A DNA stretch of 64,000 bases from contig JALGQZ010000011.1 in the NCBI GenBank assembly GCA_023105745.1, positions 18,688,975 to 18,752,974 on the forward strand, read 5' to 3'. Within the stretch, counting starts at the first letter, position 1; each line of letters begins with the position of its first letter. Positions 33,448 to 46,300 of the stretch are shown in pieces. The stretch is from Austropuccinia psidii (Eukaryota > Basidiomycota > Pucciniomycetes > Pucciniales > Sphaerophragmiaceae). The notes under the pieces are model-generated. The model saw only the letters and a program-made list of their open reading frames with translations, was not told where the DNA came from and did no database searches. The translations under genes were made by a program, and so were the position numbers.

Positions 33448-35271
33448 TGTACGGTGTGGATATGAAACTTGGATTGAAGATCAAGTACTTTTCCTGTCCT
33501 CAAAATTTGTATAAGGTGAAATATAATTAAAAAATAGCATGAAATAGTATTTTTAAGAGACAACATGGCAATTCTATTGTTTCTAAATTTATAAGTATAA
33601 AACAATAGTATTATGAAGATTTATTGATTTATTAACAATAAAAATTTATCCAAAAATACTCTAAAAGAGATATTTACGGCTACAAAAGAAATTTTTTGAA
33701 GAGCAATTTCAAATGGAATTATTTGAGAAAAGAACTGCAAGCAATTAATTAGAGAAGAAGGTCTTTAAAAAGGTCTTTAAAGAGAAAACACACCCAATAG
33801 TGACCAGAGTGAATTTTGAAACAAAGTCACAAAGTTAAAAGTGATGAAAGATGCTTTAATTCACGGATGGGGTGGTTCAAGGGCTAAAAATGATTAAAAG
33901 AGTTACAAACAATGTTTATAATGATTTTTTAACATTGTTAAAAGGTTTAAAATGATTTAAAAAAGGTGGTTGGAATACTGTATTGATTGGCTTAACAGTT
34001 TTTAAACTAATTATAAAAGGGAAAGATTCTAACATCAAGTGGAAAGGGGGCAAGGAAGACATTCTTTTATAGCCATCCATTTTCTTACTCCAAGAGTAAA
34101 ATTCACTCTTTTCAGTCGTGGAAAACACTCTGACAACAGAAAAGCCAATTATGGCATGAGTGAACCCTTGTTTACACTATAAAAGGGCTGGTTTTAGCCA
34201 TTTTTTTCTATGTTTAGCCATTTTAGACCCTTAAATCAGCTATTACTATAGTAATACCTGGTCTAGAGCCTTTAAAACCAGTCAGAAAGTTGGTAAGAGA
34301 TTTAGAAACCAGTTAAAACTTTTTTTACTAAGATTGAGTTAACGTAAGGGTAGTTTTACCCTCTTGGCAAAAGTTAAAACTGCCCTGGTTGGTATCAAAA
34401 CCTCATCATCAATTGAGTCACAGACCATGTGACTCAATTCCAGGCCAAAATTAATAGAATTTTGCATGGATTTTGACATCTCACGCCAGTCAGCAAGGAT
34501 TTTGGGGGTCTAGCTCTTCCTTAAAGCTAGAGTCTCTTTTCCCCCCCAGAATTAATCTTTCCAATTTATTTTTTCTTTAATTCCTGATCATGTAATACAC
34601 TTGTAATTTACACATAGAATTCAATTTAGTTTTACACTACACAACTTTGATGATGGATACCTCATATGTAACTTACAGGCCAGTTATGTAATACATGCGC
34701 ACATTTTGACATTTCAATTGAAAATACTTCAATTCCTCATAACTTCTGAACTACACACAACACATTAATTTTCTCCAAAAAATTGATGGTTAACACCACA
34801 TGTGGGGTGAATCAAATTAAGGTTTTGAGGATTTTCAACTTCTGTAAAGAAAATACTAAAAACTTAATTAAAGCTTATTTAGAGTTTAGTTACAAATATT
34901 TTACCCAGAGGTGACCCCACCTTATTTTTTATGAGGAATCCAATGGTGAAGTAATTTTCTTAAGTTTATTTATTGGATAAAAATTAATCATATATTTTTC
35001 GTAACTTTTTACCAAAAATATGTTAATTTAATTAATTTTATTAAAAATTCATTTTTACTTAATTTTTTCAAGTAAAAATGCATTTTCCAAATTTTAAAAT
35101 TTTATTTAATTTTTATTTCAAATTATAATTGAATTTTATTTTTGTAAATAAATTTGTATTTATATTTTAATTTATATTTTGATGATATGAATAATTTTAT
35201 TTCGTTTATATTTATACCTTATTTTGTTATTTGTGGTCTTTTGGTATATGAAAATACCTTTAAGGCTCACA
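33448..35271 (-). mobile_element. Solo LTR, family e, copy 2, inside LTR f
   Basis: The 1824-bp reverse complement relative of 9996-11834. Plus-strand edges are TGTACGG and GGCTCACA. The uninterrupted f copy at 59831-61191 shows the empty site (CCTGAAAACAGC). Here AAAA flanks both edges (33444-33447 and 35272-35275), a 4-bp target duplication. A TATA box lies at 34065-34071 (minus strand). Confidence 0.85.
34065..34071 (-). promoter_or_regulatory. TATA box of LTR e (copy 2)
   Basis: The minus-strand TATAAAA in GGCTATAAAAGAATG lies 1.2 kb from the LTR start, as in copy 1. Confidence 0.55.
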
Positions 35272-35988
35272 AAAACAGCCATATTTTTGATAGTTTTTGA
35301 GATATCAAACTCCAAATTGGTTTAGTGTGTAGCCCTGTATGGCTTCTACTTGATGGTACCTCATTTGATATGGTTATCATCAAATATGGAAAAGTTATGC
35401 CATGTACAAGAGTTTTGTACATATGCTTGTTTTAGGCAACAAGCTGTGTTGGGCTTGTTTGCCCTATAACGTTTGTTGTAGATGAGATATGAGGAAATGA
35501 ATGGAACCATCAGATAGCCCTGATTGTGCTCTTTCCAAAAATACCCCACTCTAGATATCTCACACTAAACTTGTAGAAGTTAGATGGGAGGTGAATATTT
35601 TATTAACCCTTATTTGGCCTGAATTTGGCCATGACTTATGTAATTCTGGTTCTAGCACTGTTGGGCTAGTACCATTGGATAGCCCTGACTTAGAGCTTCA
35701 TTATGAATACCCATTTGATGAGGTTAAACCTCTTACTCTGTATTTCAGATGAGAGGTGAAAATTGAGCTTTATGCTCAGCAACAACTTTGAGCAGGAATA
35801 ACTTTGTTATTCTTTGTCCTATGATGATGGGACTTGAATATTTGGAAAGAGGGGAGTTTCCTCTTCCGTTTGATACATTCTGAGCCAATTTGGCTCAGCT
35901 GCATGTTTTGGTGATATCTTGGCTTTACCAATGTTTCATGGTATTTTACTGTCATGCTTGTGCTCTGGCTTTGAGTCACAGGATGACA

Positions 35989-36000
35989 TACCCTCCCTCT
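35989..36000 (-). promoter_or_regulatory. Polypurine tract of Gypsy copy GA
   Basis: The minus-strand AGAGGGAGGGTA directly abuts the LTR start TGTCATCC and lies just past the pol end at 36013. Confidence 0.75.
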
Positions 36001-36012
36001 AAAAACAGCTCA

Positions 36013-39000
36013 TCATTGATGAGACTTTTCAGTCCTCCTAGGGGCTCTGAATCTCCTTAAATGAAGGTTCCCATCTTGTATGTCATCTTCTTCCAACCAC
36101 CTGTCTTGATCAGCTGTCTGGTTTATGAATCTGACTAAGTACTCTCTCTGATCCTTACCATTAAGTCTGCTCTTCCTGGCTTTGAGAGTTTTCTTCACTT
36201 ATCCAGGAAAATACTCCACTTCCACCTTTTCTGGTGGTGTGGATTTCTTCTTCCTGGATGGGAATTTATCCTCCTCTGTCTGGAATTATGGCTTGACTAA
36301 ATTCACTGGAAAGACTGGGTGTATCCTGGAAAATTCCTCTGTGATTTTGACTTCCACTGCATTTTCCCCTATCAATTTATTGATAGTGAAGGGCCCTAAA
36401 AATGAGTCTCTCATTTTCTTAGGTGCTTTGAGAATATTAAAGTTCAGTGTAGACACTAACACTTGGTCCACTTCTTTAAAGTCAGGTTCCATGTGTGATT
36501 TTTCTAACCTCTGCTTGTTATAATCTTTTGCCTCAGCTCTGCATGTGGCAACTGTGTCACAAGCTCTCTTCCACATTTTATGTAAATCTTTTGCTGTGGG
36601 GTGGATGGTCAGAAGATTGTTTTTCAAGTCATCCACAGGTAATAGGGGATTCCACCCTTTTTCTACCAGTGCAGGTGTTTTTCCTGTGGTAGAGTGCTGA
36701 CTTGTGTTAAATGCCAGTTGGACTTCTGGTAGAAGGGTAACCCAGTCATGGGTTTAACCTTCATGGTCCTTATATTTCAATCCATAGGCACAGGATTTTC
36801 CAAGGATGTCCCCCATTGTCTGGATCATCCTTTCAGCTAATCCATCTGTTTGTGGATTGTAAGCTGTGCAAAATCCAAGCGTGGTGCCAAGAATGTCATA
36901 CAAGTTGGACCAAAATTCAGATGTGAGATTTTGGTCCCTATCATTTATGATAATCTTAGGGACCCCACAGGTAGATATCATGTTGTTCCAGAACAACAGA
37001 GCAGTATCCATGGCTGTGTCCTCTTTGTGACATGTTATGCACCTCATGCTCTTTCTGAACCTATCAACTATGATTAAGCAGGCATTGAAATTTTCTTTGC
37101 CTCCTGGGACAAGTCCTGTAACCCAGTCCATTTTGATGGTTTCCCATGGGTGTTTGGGTCCTTCTATGTCTTTAAGTAACCCATACTTCTTTCCATGTTT
37201 CTATTTTCCTTCTGGAATCTTTCACAAGTTTTGATTTATTCACTCAACTCTTGTTCCCATTTGTGTCCCCAAGCAGTGCTTGCTACCCTTTCTTTGGTCA
37301 TGTCTTCAATCATGTGTCCCATATAGGGGCAGTCATGGCATTCCTTCAGGATCAAAGATTTATGGTCTCTGTCTATTATTGTAAGTGCACTAGTGTGCTT
37401 CTCTCTATGGTACAGAAGGCTATCTATAAGCACAAATTTATTTTCCTTATAGTCCCTCAACCAGGGTTCCTCTAACTGTGTCTCCAGTTATGGGCTCTTG
37501 TACTTTGGTTGAAGAAGTTGCAACAATATTCCACATTGTTCATATTTGGCATATGTCTTCACCACTGCATTGATGAATCCATTATTAAGTTCTGAGGAAC
37601 GTATTCCCAATATGGGTGTTCTCTGTTCCTTCTGATTCAGTGTTTCTACTGTCTGGGGTACCACTTCCTGGTGCCTGCTCAGAAAATCTGAAGTTTCTCT
37701 TCCTGTCTATTTCCATGAAATGGATAGGAATTTTAGCTGCTACTTCAGGGTATTAAGCTGGATTGCTTTTGACATTATCCAGTGGCCATCTGATGAGGCC
37801 AGCTGCATCGGTATGATGTTTACCTTCTTTGTATATGATTTTCATGTTCCCTCTATACTTGTGGATGGCTTTTTGCCACCTCAACATGTGTCTATTGGTA
37901 GTCTTCATGTTTAGTGAGTACTTCAAGGCTGTGCAGTCTGTGTAGACTTCAAAGACTGCACCCTCCAAATAATAATGGAGTTTCTCTAGACGGCAGCCTA
38001 AGAATAAACATTCAGTCTGGGTGGCCCCATACCTGGCTTCTGAATCTTTCAGCTTCCTAGAGATGTAACATATTACTCCCTCTCTTGGTTTACCATCTAA
38101 AATTTGTCACCGGTGAAGGGCTGCTCCTAAGCCTTGGCTACATGCTGTATCTATGTATAACTTCAATGGTACTTGAAAGTCAGTTAAGATGAGCACAGGT
38201 GCATTTGCAAGTTCATATTTGATCCTCTCACATGCATCCCTTCTTTACTTGGTAATTTCAAAAACTACATCTTTGGAAAATAACTTGTATAACATACTAC
38301 TTATGTGGGCACAAGTGTTGATGTGGTTTCTATATTAGCTATGAAGCCCAAGGAAGAATTTCATCTCTTTTATGTTTCTTGCTACTGGCTTTTGAAGCAT
38401 TGCTCTAATTTTTTGTGGTCAATCGCCACACTAAGACCTGAGACTTTATGTCCTGGAGCTAGTAGCTCTTGTTGGCCAAAATTTCACTTTTCAAGTGAGA
38501 TTTTCAGATTTATGAGTGTGCACTTAGCACTCTGTCTATGTATTGCAAATGGTCTTCCCATTTTCCTGAGTTTATAATGATGTCATCAATATATACTACC
38601 ATCCAGCCTTCCAATACCTCCTCTTGAAATATGGTGTTGATCATCCTTTGGAAGTGGGCTAGTGCATTCTTGATGCCAAATGGCATTCTGGTATATTCAT
38701 ATATGCCCATATGAAATAATATTATGAGTAATTTCATGGAGTTTGGTTCAAGTCCATTCTGGTGGAAGCCTTTAATACAATCCATTTAGGTTATGTATTT
38801 GGATTTTGCCATTTTGTCTAGGGCATGGGGTATCCTGGGTATAGGGTACCTGTCACCTTTAATGTAGTTATTAAGAGATCTGAAAACTCCACACAGCCTA
38901 GATATGCCATCATGCCCAGTGATCAGGACAGGAGTTTTAATTTCCACTCTTTCATTGTGTCCAATCTTTCTGATGAAATCCATCTCCATGAGTTCATTGA

Positions 39001-41127
39001 TATGTTTTTCAATTTCCTTCCTGGTTTCCAGACTTTCTGGGTAAGGAGGTCTCCTGCGCATGGATGGATAAGGTCTTTCCACATCCAGATATAGTTCTAT
39101 ATAATGGCCTCTAATCTTGCCTAATGGGTCTGAACCAATGGAAAATGCTGGTATATTCTTTCTCAGTATTCTCCGTAAACTTAGTTTCTGTTTACTGGTG
39201 AGGGTAGTGCTAAACTGTCCCTTTCTGAATTCATTCAGTAGTCCTTCAAGAGGATCTTGGGAAGATATTTGGTATATATCAAGTGAAAATTTCTTTTCCG
39301 TGTTGGTGCCCATGGTAATGTGCCTGTTTTTACTGTTGTAAATATCTATGCCATACATACTCTGGTAATCTGTTCCCAGCCAAAATCCCATGGGGTGGGA
39401 ATTTTCAAGCACAACAAACTCTGCATTGAGTCTGATTTTACCTTTCCTATAGGGTATAATTATCTCTTTGATAATTGTCCCAATGGAAGTCATCTTCACT
39501 GATGCACTTGTGAAGCTCTTTGCCTTGGTAGGAAAGAGCTGTTTTTCCAGTTGGGAAAGTGGTTGTCCAGATAATTTCTGGCCAATATGGAGCAGCATGC
39601 CCCACTGTCAATGATCAATGGGTGTTGGGCATTTTCAATGCAAACAGTCATTTTTTTGGCTGTCCCATGTATGTATGCCATTCCTTTGGTTGTTGTGACC
39701 ACAAATGTTTGTGCATCTTGTGTGTGTTTGCACAAGTTATTGTTGGCAGTATCTTGTGGCAGGCTTGCTTCCAGCTTTATGTCTTGGATTTCTGGTGGGG
39801 TTCCCTCTCTGTATTCCACTAGGAATTCTTCTCTTGGGTCTTGGTAACCATCACATTTTTCTCTGATGGCATCTTCCATAAAGTCTGATTCAGAATCCTC
39901 TGTTGGGGATTCCTCCTCTGGGACTTTCTCAATGGCATAGACATTTTTCTTTGCCTTTGGACAGTTTTTGGCATAGTGGTCTGTTGAACCACAGTTGTGA
40001 CAAGAACCTTTCTTCTTTGCCACCTCTGCCACCCTTCCTCTGGGTTTGTATTTAAAATCCACCCTGAAAGGTTGTTTCTCTTTGAAACCACTGCTTTTAT
40101 ATGGGGTGTATTTCCATATATTAGTTCCTTTTTTACATCTTTTAAGGTATTTAAAATTTCATCTAGAGTGCAATTGTGGTTGCACCTTCATTTCAATGCA
40201 TGTTCTAGTTCTCCTGGCAGTTTTTTCAGGAGTTTTGATTGCTCATCTGAATGTTCATTTGAGGATCAATGGCTTTAAGTCTTTAACCTTTCTGAAACAC
40301 CACTCATTTGGATCTTTGTCCACAAAGTATTTGTCATTTTCAAATGACATGGTCTTCTGCCATATCCAAGTACTGTTTCTGTTCTTTTGGATCATTTGGC
40401 CCTGCCACCATGGACAGTTTCTTCTGCCATGGATTGCTTTTATTTCTGTGTACCATATACTAGCATGTCCTTTCAATGCTGTATTAAGTCTATCAATAAT
40501 CCAGAAGTCTTTTTTGCTTGGTAGATCAATAAAGAGTCCATCAATATAATGTATGAGTTCCATACATCATATTTTCCAGTTCCAGAGAATCTGGGCCAGC
40601 TTGAGGCCTCAGGAACCTATTTCAAGGCTTCCTTCTCAGAATAAGACATACTATCTACATCCTGGTATTGTGATGGATATTGCCTTATTCATCAACATGG
40701 CATCTGGTTTGATGTCATCTTGGTGATATGGATTATTGATAACATGGGCTTGTGGTTGGGGCTTCATATTATGGTAGACATTAAATAGTTTGTTTATGTA
40801 TTGATCCAGAAAATCCCTGTCCCTTTTTCTGTGGTTTTGTTCTTCAAAGACTAGATTCATTATTTTGTTGGTTTCTCCAGAGGCTTTTCTCAATTGAGTA
40901 TTTCCTTCTTGAGGGTTTCTAACAATTTTGTCCATGGAGGCTGTTAATATTTTCATCCTCTCATGGCTTTCTTAAAGTTCGGAAAACTGCTTTTGAGTTT
41001 TCTCAGCATATTGGGACATTTGTAAACACAGTGCATCACTGTTGAGGTTACTCTCAGGTGTGACAACATTATGTTCAATCTGAGTGGGGATAAAATTCCT
41101 ATTAATGGGAATACTGATTCTAGAGTT
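36013..41127 (-). pseudogene. Gypsy copy GA: gag-pol, broken, 5' end lost
   Basis: Decayed frames in order on the minus strand: gag coiled part 40956-40651; gag 40563-40255; zinc knuckle C-H-N-C-G-S-T-D-H-Y-A-K-N-C, intact (39961-40002); protease with IDSGACCS near 39605; pre-RT and RT 39598-38510 with MPFGIKNA and YIDD (38582-38593); RNase H about 38280-37753; integrase 37460-36754 with [15 protein letters not shown] and [11 protein letters not shown]; a GPFTI-type region 36636-36286; and a chromodomain-like end 36198-36013 with REYLVRFINQTADQDRWLEE. Frameshifts and stops occur throughout. At 41127 the gag stops abruptly against unrelated A-rich DNA, so the 5' LTR and gag start are missing. 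Family mate: GB at 43398-49306. Confidence 0.88.
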
Positions 41128-41190
41128 ATTTCAAAATAAAAATAAAATAAATAAATTCCAAAAAAAATACATATATCAATTAACTTCTTC

Positions 41191-41490
41191 ATGGCCAATT
41201 CACCAATTTTTGGATCCTATGGGGAGGAATTAATGAAAGAAGATAAAATTAATAATGAATATTCAATTTTTAAAGCTCAAGATGATGATTTCACTAAAGA
41301 AAACCTTTGGCACTTCAAGGATACTTCATTAATATCAAGAAACGTAGAACTTCAAGGGATAAAGGAATTTGTGAAAACTATGGCAATTTCTGACAAAATC
41401 AATCATCAAATTTCTCAAGAATTGATGGAAAAATTAAATTTCAAACCATTAAGTCCCATCTTGAAGACACATAACCAGTATAAACATTAA
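41191..41490 (+). CDS. Unrecognised protein, first frame of the island
   Basis: The ATG-started frame has 99 codons. The product is charged and probably helical, with EELMKEDKINNEYSIFKAQD, LWHFKDTSLISRNVELQGI and ISQELMEKLNFKPLSPILKT. It has no signal peptide, membrane segment or motif that I know. The frame may continue past the stop at 41488 in broken form (EPNKLSEFDSISHWDVTSC), and the next long frame on the same strand begins at 41972, so the two may be pieces of one gene. It might be the gag-like or capsid-like protein of an unknown element, but that is a guess. Function not assigned. Confidence 0.4.
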   Translation: MANSPIFGSYGEELMKEDKINNEYSIFKAQDDDFTKENLWHFKDTSLISRNVELQGIKEFVKTMAISDKINHQISQELMEKLNFKPLSPILKTHNQYKH

Positions 41491-41971
41491 GAACCAAATA
41501 AATTGTCAGAGTTTGACTCAATTAGTCATTGGGATGTGACCTCCTGCCTTATCAAAGAGGAAAATCAATTATTATAAACCAAAATCACCAATTTCACTCA
41601 CCCAAATCATAAAATCACTAGGAAGTGACCTACTGCCTTATCAAAGAGGAATATCCAAATTCTTACCCAAAAAAGTATCATCCAAAACACATTAATCCTA
41701 CCTCAAAGGTATTTTGATAAATAAACTTGATAATATTTGTTTAATTCTTATTACCTTCAACAATTGAAAGTCCACCAAATATTCCAAAATGAAATCATCA
41801 CCATTACTTGAAGAGAATCCCTGGTCAATGGACACAGATATCAGCTGGGTAGAAGAAAAAGAAGTCTGTACCAATGACAATAATCCCCAGAAGCAAGTGA
41901 ATATCCTGAATGGCTCTTACAAACAAAACCAGAACCCTTTCCAGATATCTCCACAATAATCCTTCCATATA

Positions 41972-42469
41972 TTGAGTTGGAGGACATTGTTTAAAAAAAC
42001 GCCATCAGAAATTGTCATTCCTCATCCATTGCAAGAATTATGTGGATTTGAACTTACAAAATATGAATACTTGGAGTTACTTACCTGGGATGGAATTGAA
42101 GGTAACCTTGAAAACCAATTCTGGAATGACACATCCCACATAGATGAACAGCTCAGGAAATCACTTTTTTGGAGGACCTGGGAATGCCAAAACTGGCGCA
42201 ACCTCCAGGATTTTCAAATTAGAAAAGGAAAAATTAGCACAATCTCAAGAAATTATATTTCAGTAAATGCCACATGGGACTATCACTGGGAAGAAACACT
42301 TATACCAGAAATCATCAGTCTTAAAAGTGGTGCAACTAGCTTTAATACAGAATATTGGAACTTCTTCTGTCAACAATACCTTTTCAAAAGTCTTAAAACA
42401 GAAAAATGGAGGGTAGGAAATTTCATCAAGCATGAATTAGTAAATAAAATTCTTTATAAAAGGAAGTAA
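41972..42469 (+). CDS. Unrecognised tryptophan-rich protein, second frame of the island
   Basis: This is a 165-codon frame from ATG to TAA. The product has 10 Trp residues (about 6%), often near acidic or aromatic residues: FWRTWECQNWRNLQDFQIR, ATWDYHWEE, EYWNFFCQQYLF, EKWRVGNFIKHELV. It is hydrophilic, with no signal peptide or membrane segment. Upstream (about 41790-41960) the same strand reads DTDISWVEEKEVC and NILNGSYKQNQNPFQISP in a different phase or beyond stops, suggesting the gene once began earlier and is now frameshifted. It lies on the opposite strand to both flanking Gypsy copies. I do not recognise the family; it could be a captured host gene or part of an undescribed element. 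Confidence 0.45.
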   Translation: MSWRTLFKKTPSEIVIPHPLQELCGFELTKYEYLELLTWDGIEGNLENQFWNDTSHIDEQLRKSLFWRTWECQNWRNLQDFQIRKGKISTISRNYISVNATWDYHWEETLIPEIISLKSGATSFNTEYWNFFCQQYLFKSLKTEKWRVGNFIKHELVNKILYKRK

Positions 42470-43397
42470 TTGAATTTAGCAAAAAATAAAATAAAATCTC
42501 ACCTGCTAGGTCCACAATTCTGTAGTTTTTTTTGATAGCATCTTTAGTTGTTTTTAGAGCTAGTTCCCCATCCAGAATAATTTAAAAAAAAATAAATAAA
42601 AAAATCAAAAATAAGTAAAAAATAATAATGATTAGTTTCAGAACAGGTCACTGTAGGTCATAAATAAAAACTAAAACTTACATTTTATTTATATTTGATT
42701 TCTTATATACAAGAATGAAACATATATCTCAAATAATTTCATAAATTTTGTTTATTCTTCAGAAAAAATCTTATATTAATTTTACTTAGCATAATTATCA
42801 TCTGGATATGCTCAAAAGATAAAAAATACTGATCAAAATATCACAAATAATCAATTGAAGACTATAATTTGAGCTTTATTATCAATTAATCTGATTATTT
42901 TATTATTTTATTGCTTTTATAAAAATTTTTTATTAATTTTACTTTTATCTTTATTTTTTTCTTTATTTTATTCTTTATTTTATTCTTCATTTTATCATAA
43001 AATAAAAAAAAGAGGGAAATGAATTGTCTATGTTATTGAATTTATTCTAGATAGTCAACATCTCCACTCAACTATCAACGCAATGGAGTTATATTTTGGT
43101 CTCCAAGCCCTGATCAATAGATACTCCTAACCAAAAAAATTCAATTTTGATGACTAAAAATAACATTCAAATCAAAAATCAGCAATCAAGAAACAAGGAC
43201 CAAAACCACCAACCTTAACATACAAATTTAGTTCAAGGAATTGAAAATTAAAACTTTTGAAAAAAAAGATTGTTCAACTGAAATTTTGATTTAAGGGTTC
43301 TACAACCCTGACTGAAAAATTATCAAACAAAATTGGACTATTTATTTATTTTTTACTTAAAGGGAAGACAAGATTAACCCACTTAAATGAAGTTGGC

Positions 43398-46300
43398 TCA
43401 ATAGCTAAATTTAATTTTTGATTGCATGGAGTTCCTTATGGCATCTTTAGCCAACCATTTGTTTTTATTTGCTGTCTGGTTTTTAAATCTGACCAAGTAC
43501 TGCCTCTGGTATTTATCATTAATTTTAATCATCCTGGCCTTGATTATTTCATTCACAGGGCCAGGGGAGTCATCCACTTCCACTATTCCTGGTACAGTGG
43601 GATTCTTCTTCCTGGAGGGGAACTTATCCTCCTCTGTCTGGAAGTATTGTTCAATAAGACTCACTGGGAATACTGGGTGTTTCCTAGAGAGTTCCAATGT
43701 GGCCCTGACTTCCATTGCATTTTTCCCTATCATCTTAATGATATTTAGGGGCCCTAAAATTCAATCTCTCATCTTCTCAGGTCCCTTAAGATTGTTGAGG
43801 TTCAGTGTACACACTAACACTTGGTTCCTTTCTTTGAATTCAGGTTCCATGTGTATTTTGTCCCACCTCTGTTGTATTATTTTGCCTCAGCCATGCATTT
43901 GGAAGCTGTGTCATAAGCCTTCTTCCACATACCATGGAAGTCCTTGGCTGTGGATGGATAGTTTGAAGATTCTTCTTCAAGTGATCCACAGGCAATAGGG
44001 GTTTCCACCCTTTTTCTACCATTGAAGGAAGGGTAACCCAGTAATGAGTGTATCCTTCATGGTCCTTGTATTCCATGCCATAGGCACAGAATCTTCTAAG
44101 GATATCTGCCATTGTAGGGATCATCCTTTCAGCTAATCCGTCTGTTTGTAGATGTTAAGCTGTGGAAAATGCAAGCTTGGGGCCAAGCATTTCAAACAGG
44201 TTTTTCCAAAATTCAGATGTAAACTTTGGGTCCCTATCACTCATGATAATTTTAGGAACTCCACAGGTGGATATTAGGTTATTCCAAAATAACAAGGCAG
44301 TATCCATTAAGGTATCCTTCTTGTGACATGGAAGTAATCCCACACTCTTGCTGAACCTATAAACTATTATCAGGAAAGAATTGATGTTTTCTTTGACTCC
44401 TGGGGCAAGTCCTATAACCCAGGCCATGTTGTTGATTTCCCATGGGTGTTTGGGTTCTTCTATGTGTTTTAGTAACCCATACTTCTTCCCATGTTTTCTA
44501 TTTTCCTTTTGGAATATTTAACAAGGGCTGATATCTTCACTCAACTCTTTTTCATATTGGGGCCATCAAGCTGTGCTTGCTACCCTCTCCTGGGTCCTGT
44601 CTTCACTCATGTGTCCCATATAGGGGCAGTCATTCCACTCCTTCAGGATCAGGGATAAATGGTCTCTGTCTACTACTGTGAGTGCACTTGGGTGTTTCTC
44701 TGAATGGTATAGAAGGCCATTTATAAGGAAGAACTTGTTGTAACTATAGTCCCGTACTTCTGTTGAAGGAGTTGCAACAGTATCCCACACTGCTTGTGTT
44801 TGGCATCTGTCTTCATTACTGCACCAAAAAACTCATTATGCAGTTGTGAGGAACTTGTTCCCAACATTGAAATTCTTGTTCCTTCTGAATCAGTGTCTCC
44901 ATTGTCTGGGCTACCAATTTCTGGTGCCCATTTAGAAAATCCAAAGTTTTCCTCCTATATATTTCCATGAAATGGATGGGGCTCTTGGCTGCTACTTCCG
45001 GGTCATAAGCTGGATTGCTTTTGACATTATCCAGTGGCCATCTGCATTGGTATGACTCTTACACTCACTGTATATGATGGTCATATTGCCTCTATACTCT
45101 TGAATGGCTATTTGCCACCTCAACATGTGCCTATTGGTAGTATTCATTTTCAGTCAAGACTTCAAGGCTGTGTAGTGTGTGTAGACTTCAAAGACTTCAC
45201 CCTCCAAATAATAGAGAAGCTTCTCTAGATCAAAGACTAAGCAAAGAAATTCAGTCTGGGTGGCCCCATACCTGGCTTCTGAATCTTTCAGTTGCCCTGA
45301 GATGTAGCATATGAATCCATCTCTTGATTCATCATCTACAATTTGTCTCTGGTGAAGGGCTTCTCCTAAGCCTTGTCTGCATGCTGCATCTATGTATAGC
45401 TTGAATGTTAGCTCAAAGTCAGGTAAGATGAGCACAGGTGCATTTTTGAGTTCATGTTTGATACTCTCATATGCATCTCTTCTTTCCTTGGTAGTTTTAA
45501 AAACTCCATCTTTTGAACATAACTTGTATAGACTACTAGTTATGTGGGCAAAATGTTTGATGTTGTTTCCATAGTAGCTAGTGAACCCAAGGAAAGATTT
45601 CATCTCTTTGATGTTTTTTGGTACTGGATTTTGCAGTACTGCTGCTACTTTTTTCTGGTTTATTGCCACAGTAATAACTGAGACTTTATGTCCTAGAGCT
45701 AGCAGCTCTTGTTGGCCAAAATTGAACTTCTTCAGTGAAATTTTCAGATTGATGAGTGTGAATTTACTTAGCACTTTGTCTATTTACTGCACATGGTCCT
45801 CCCATGTTTCTGAGTATATAATGATGTCATCAATATACACTACCATCCAGCCTTCCAATATATCTGCTTGAAATATTGTGTCCATCATCCTTTGAAAGTG
45901 GGCTGGTGCATTTTTTATTCCAAATGGCATCCTGGTGTACTCATATATGCCCATATGGCATATGATTCTGAGTAATTTCATGGAGTTTGCTTTAACTCCA
46001 TTTTGGTGAAAACCTTTCATAAAATCCATTTTTTGTATGTATTTGGCTTTTGCCAGTTTTTCTAGGGCATGAGGTATCCTTGGTATAGGGTACCTGTCAG
46101 CTTTTGTACAGTAATTCAGAGCTCTGAGATCTCCACACAACCTAGATTTTCCATCATGCCAGTTGATAAGGACAGGAGTGATGATTTTCACTATTTCATT
46201 ATGTCCAATCTTTCTGATAACATTCATATCTAGGAGTTAATTGATGTGTTTTTCAATTTCTTTGCTATTTTCCAGACTTTCTGGATATGAAGGTCTCCTG

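Larger units (their letters stand above)
32724..35988 (-). repeat. 3' LTR (family f) of Gypsy copy GA, interrupted by LTR e
   Basis: Plus-strand edges TGTCAGG and GGATGACA form an inverted pair (TGTCA/TGACA). A polypurine tract and the GA pol follow at once on the high side, so this is the 3' LTR of GA. Without the 1824-bp LTR e inside it, the LTR is about 1.44 kb. The copy at 59831-61191 has the same order without the insertion. A TATATAAGG-like word near 33160 on the minus strand is a possible promoter. Confidence 0.8.
41128..43397 (+). other. Unassigned 2.3-kb island between Gypsy copies GA and GB
   Basis: The sequence is unlike either neighbour. It starts with an A-rich run (AAAATAAAAATAAAATAAAT), carries two plus-strand reading frames (see next entries), and ends in about 900 bp of very AT-rich DNA with A- and T-runs. 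A 24-bp word (GTGACCT[CA]CTGCCTTATCAAAG) occurs twice, about 41537 and 41625. I see no LTRs, terminal repeats or known transposon motif. It might be an unknown element inserted between, or a host fragment trapped by, the two Gypsy copies. Confidence 0.5.
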
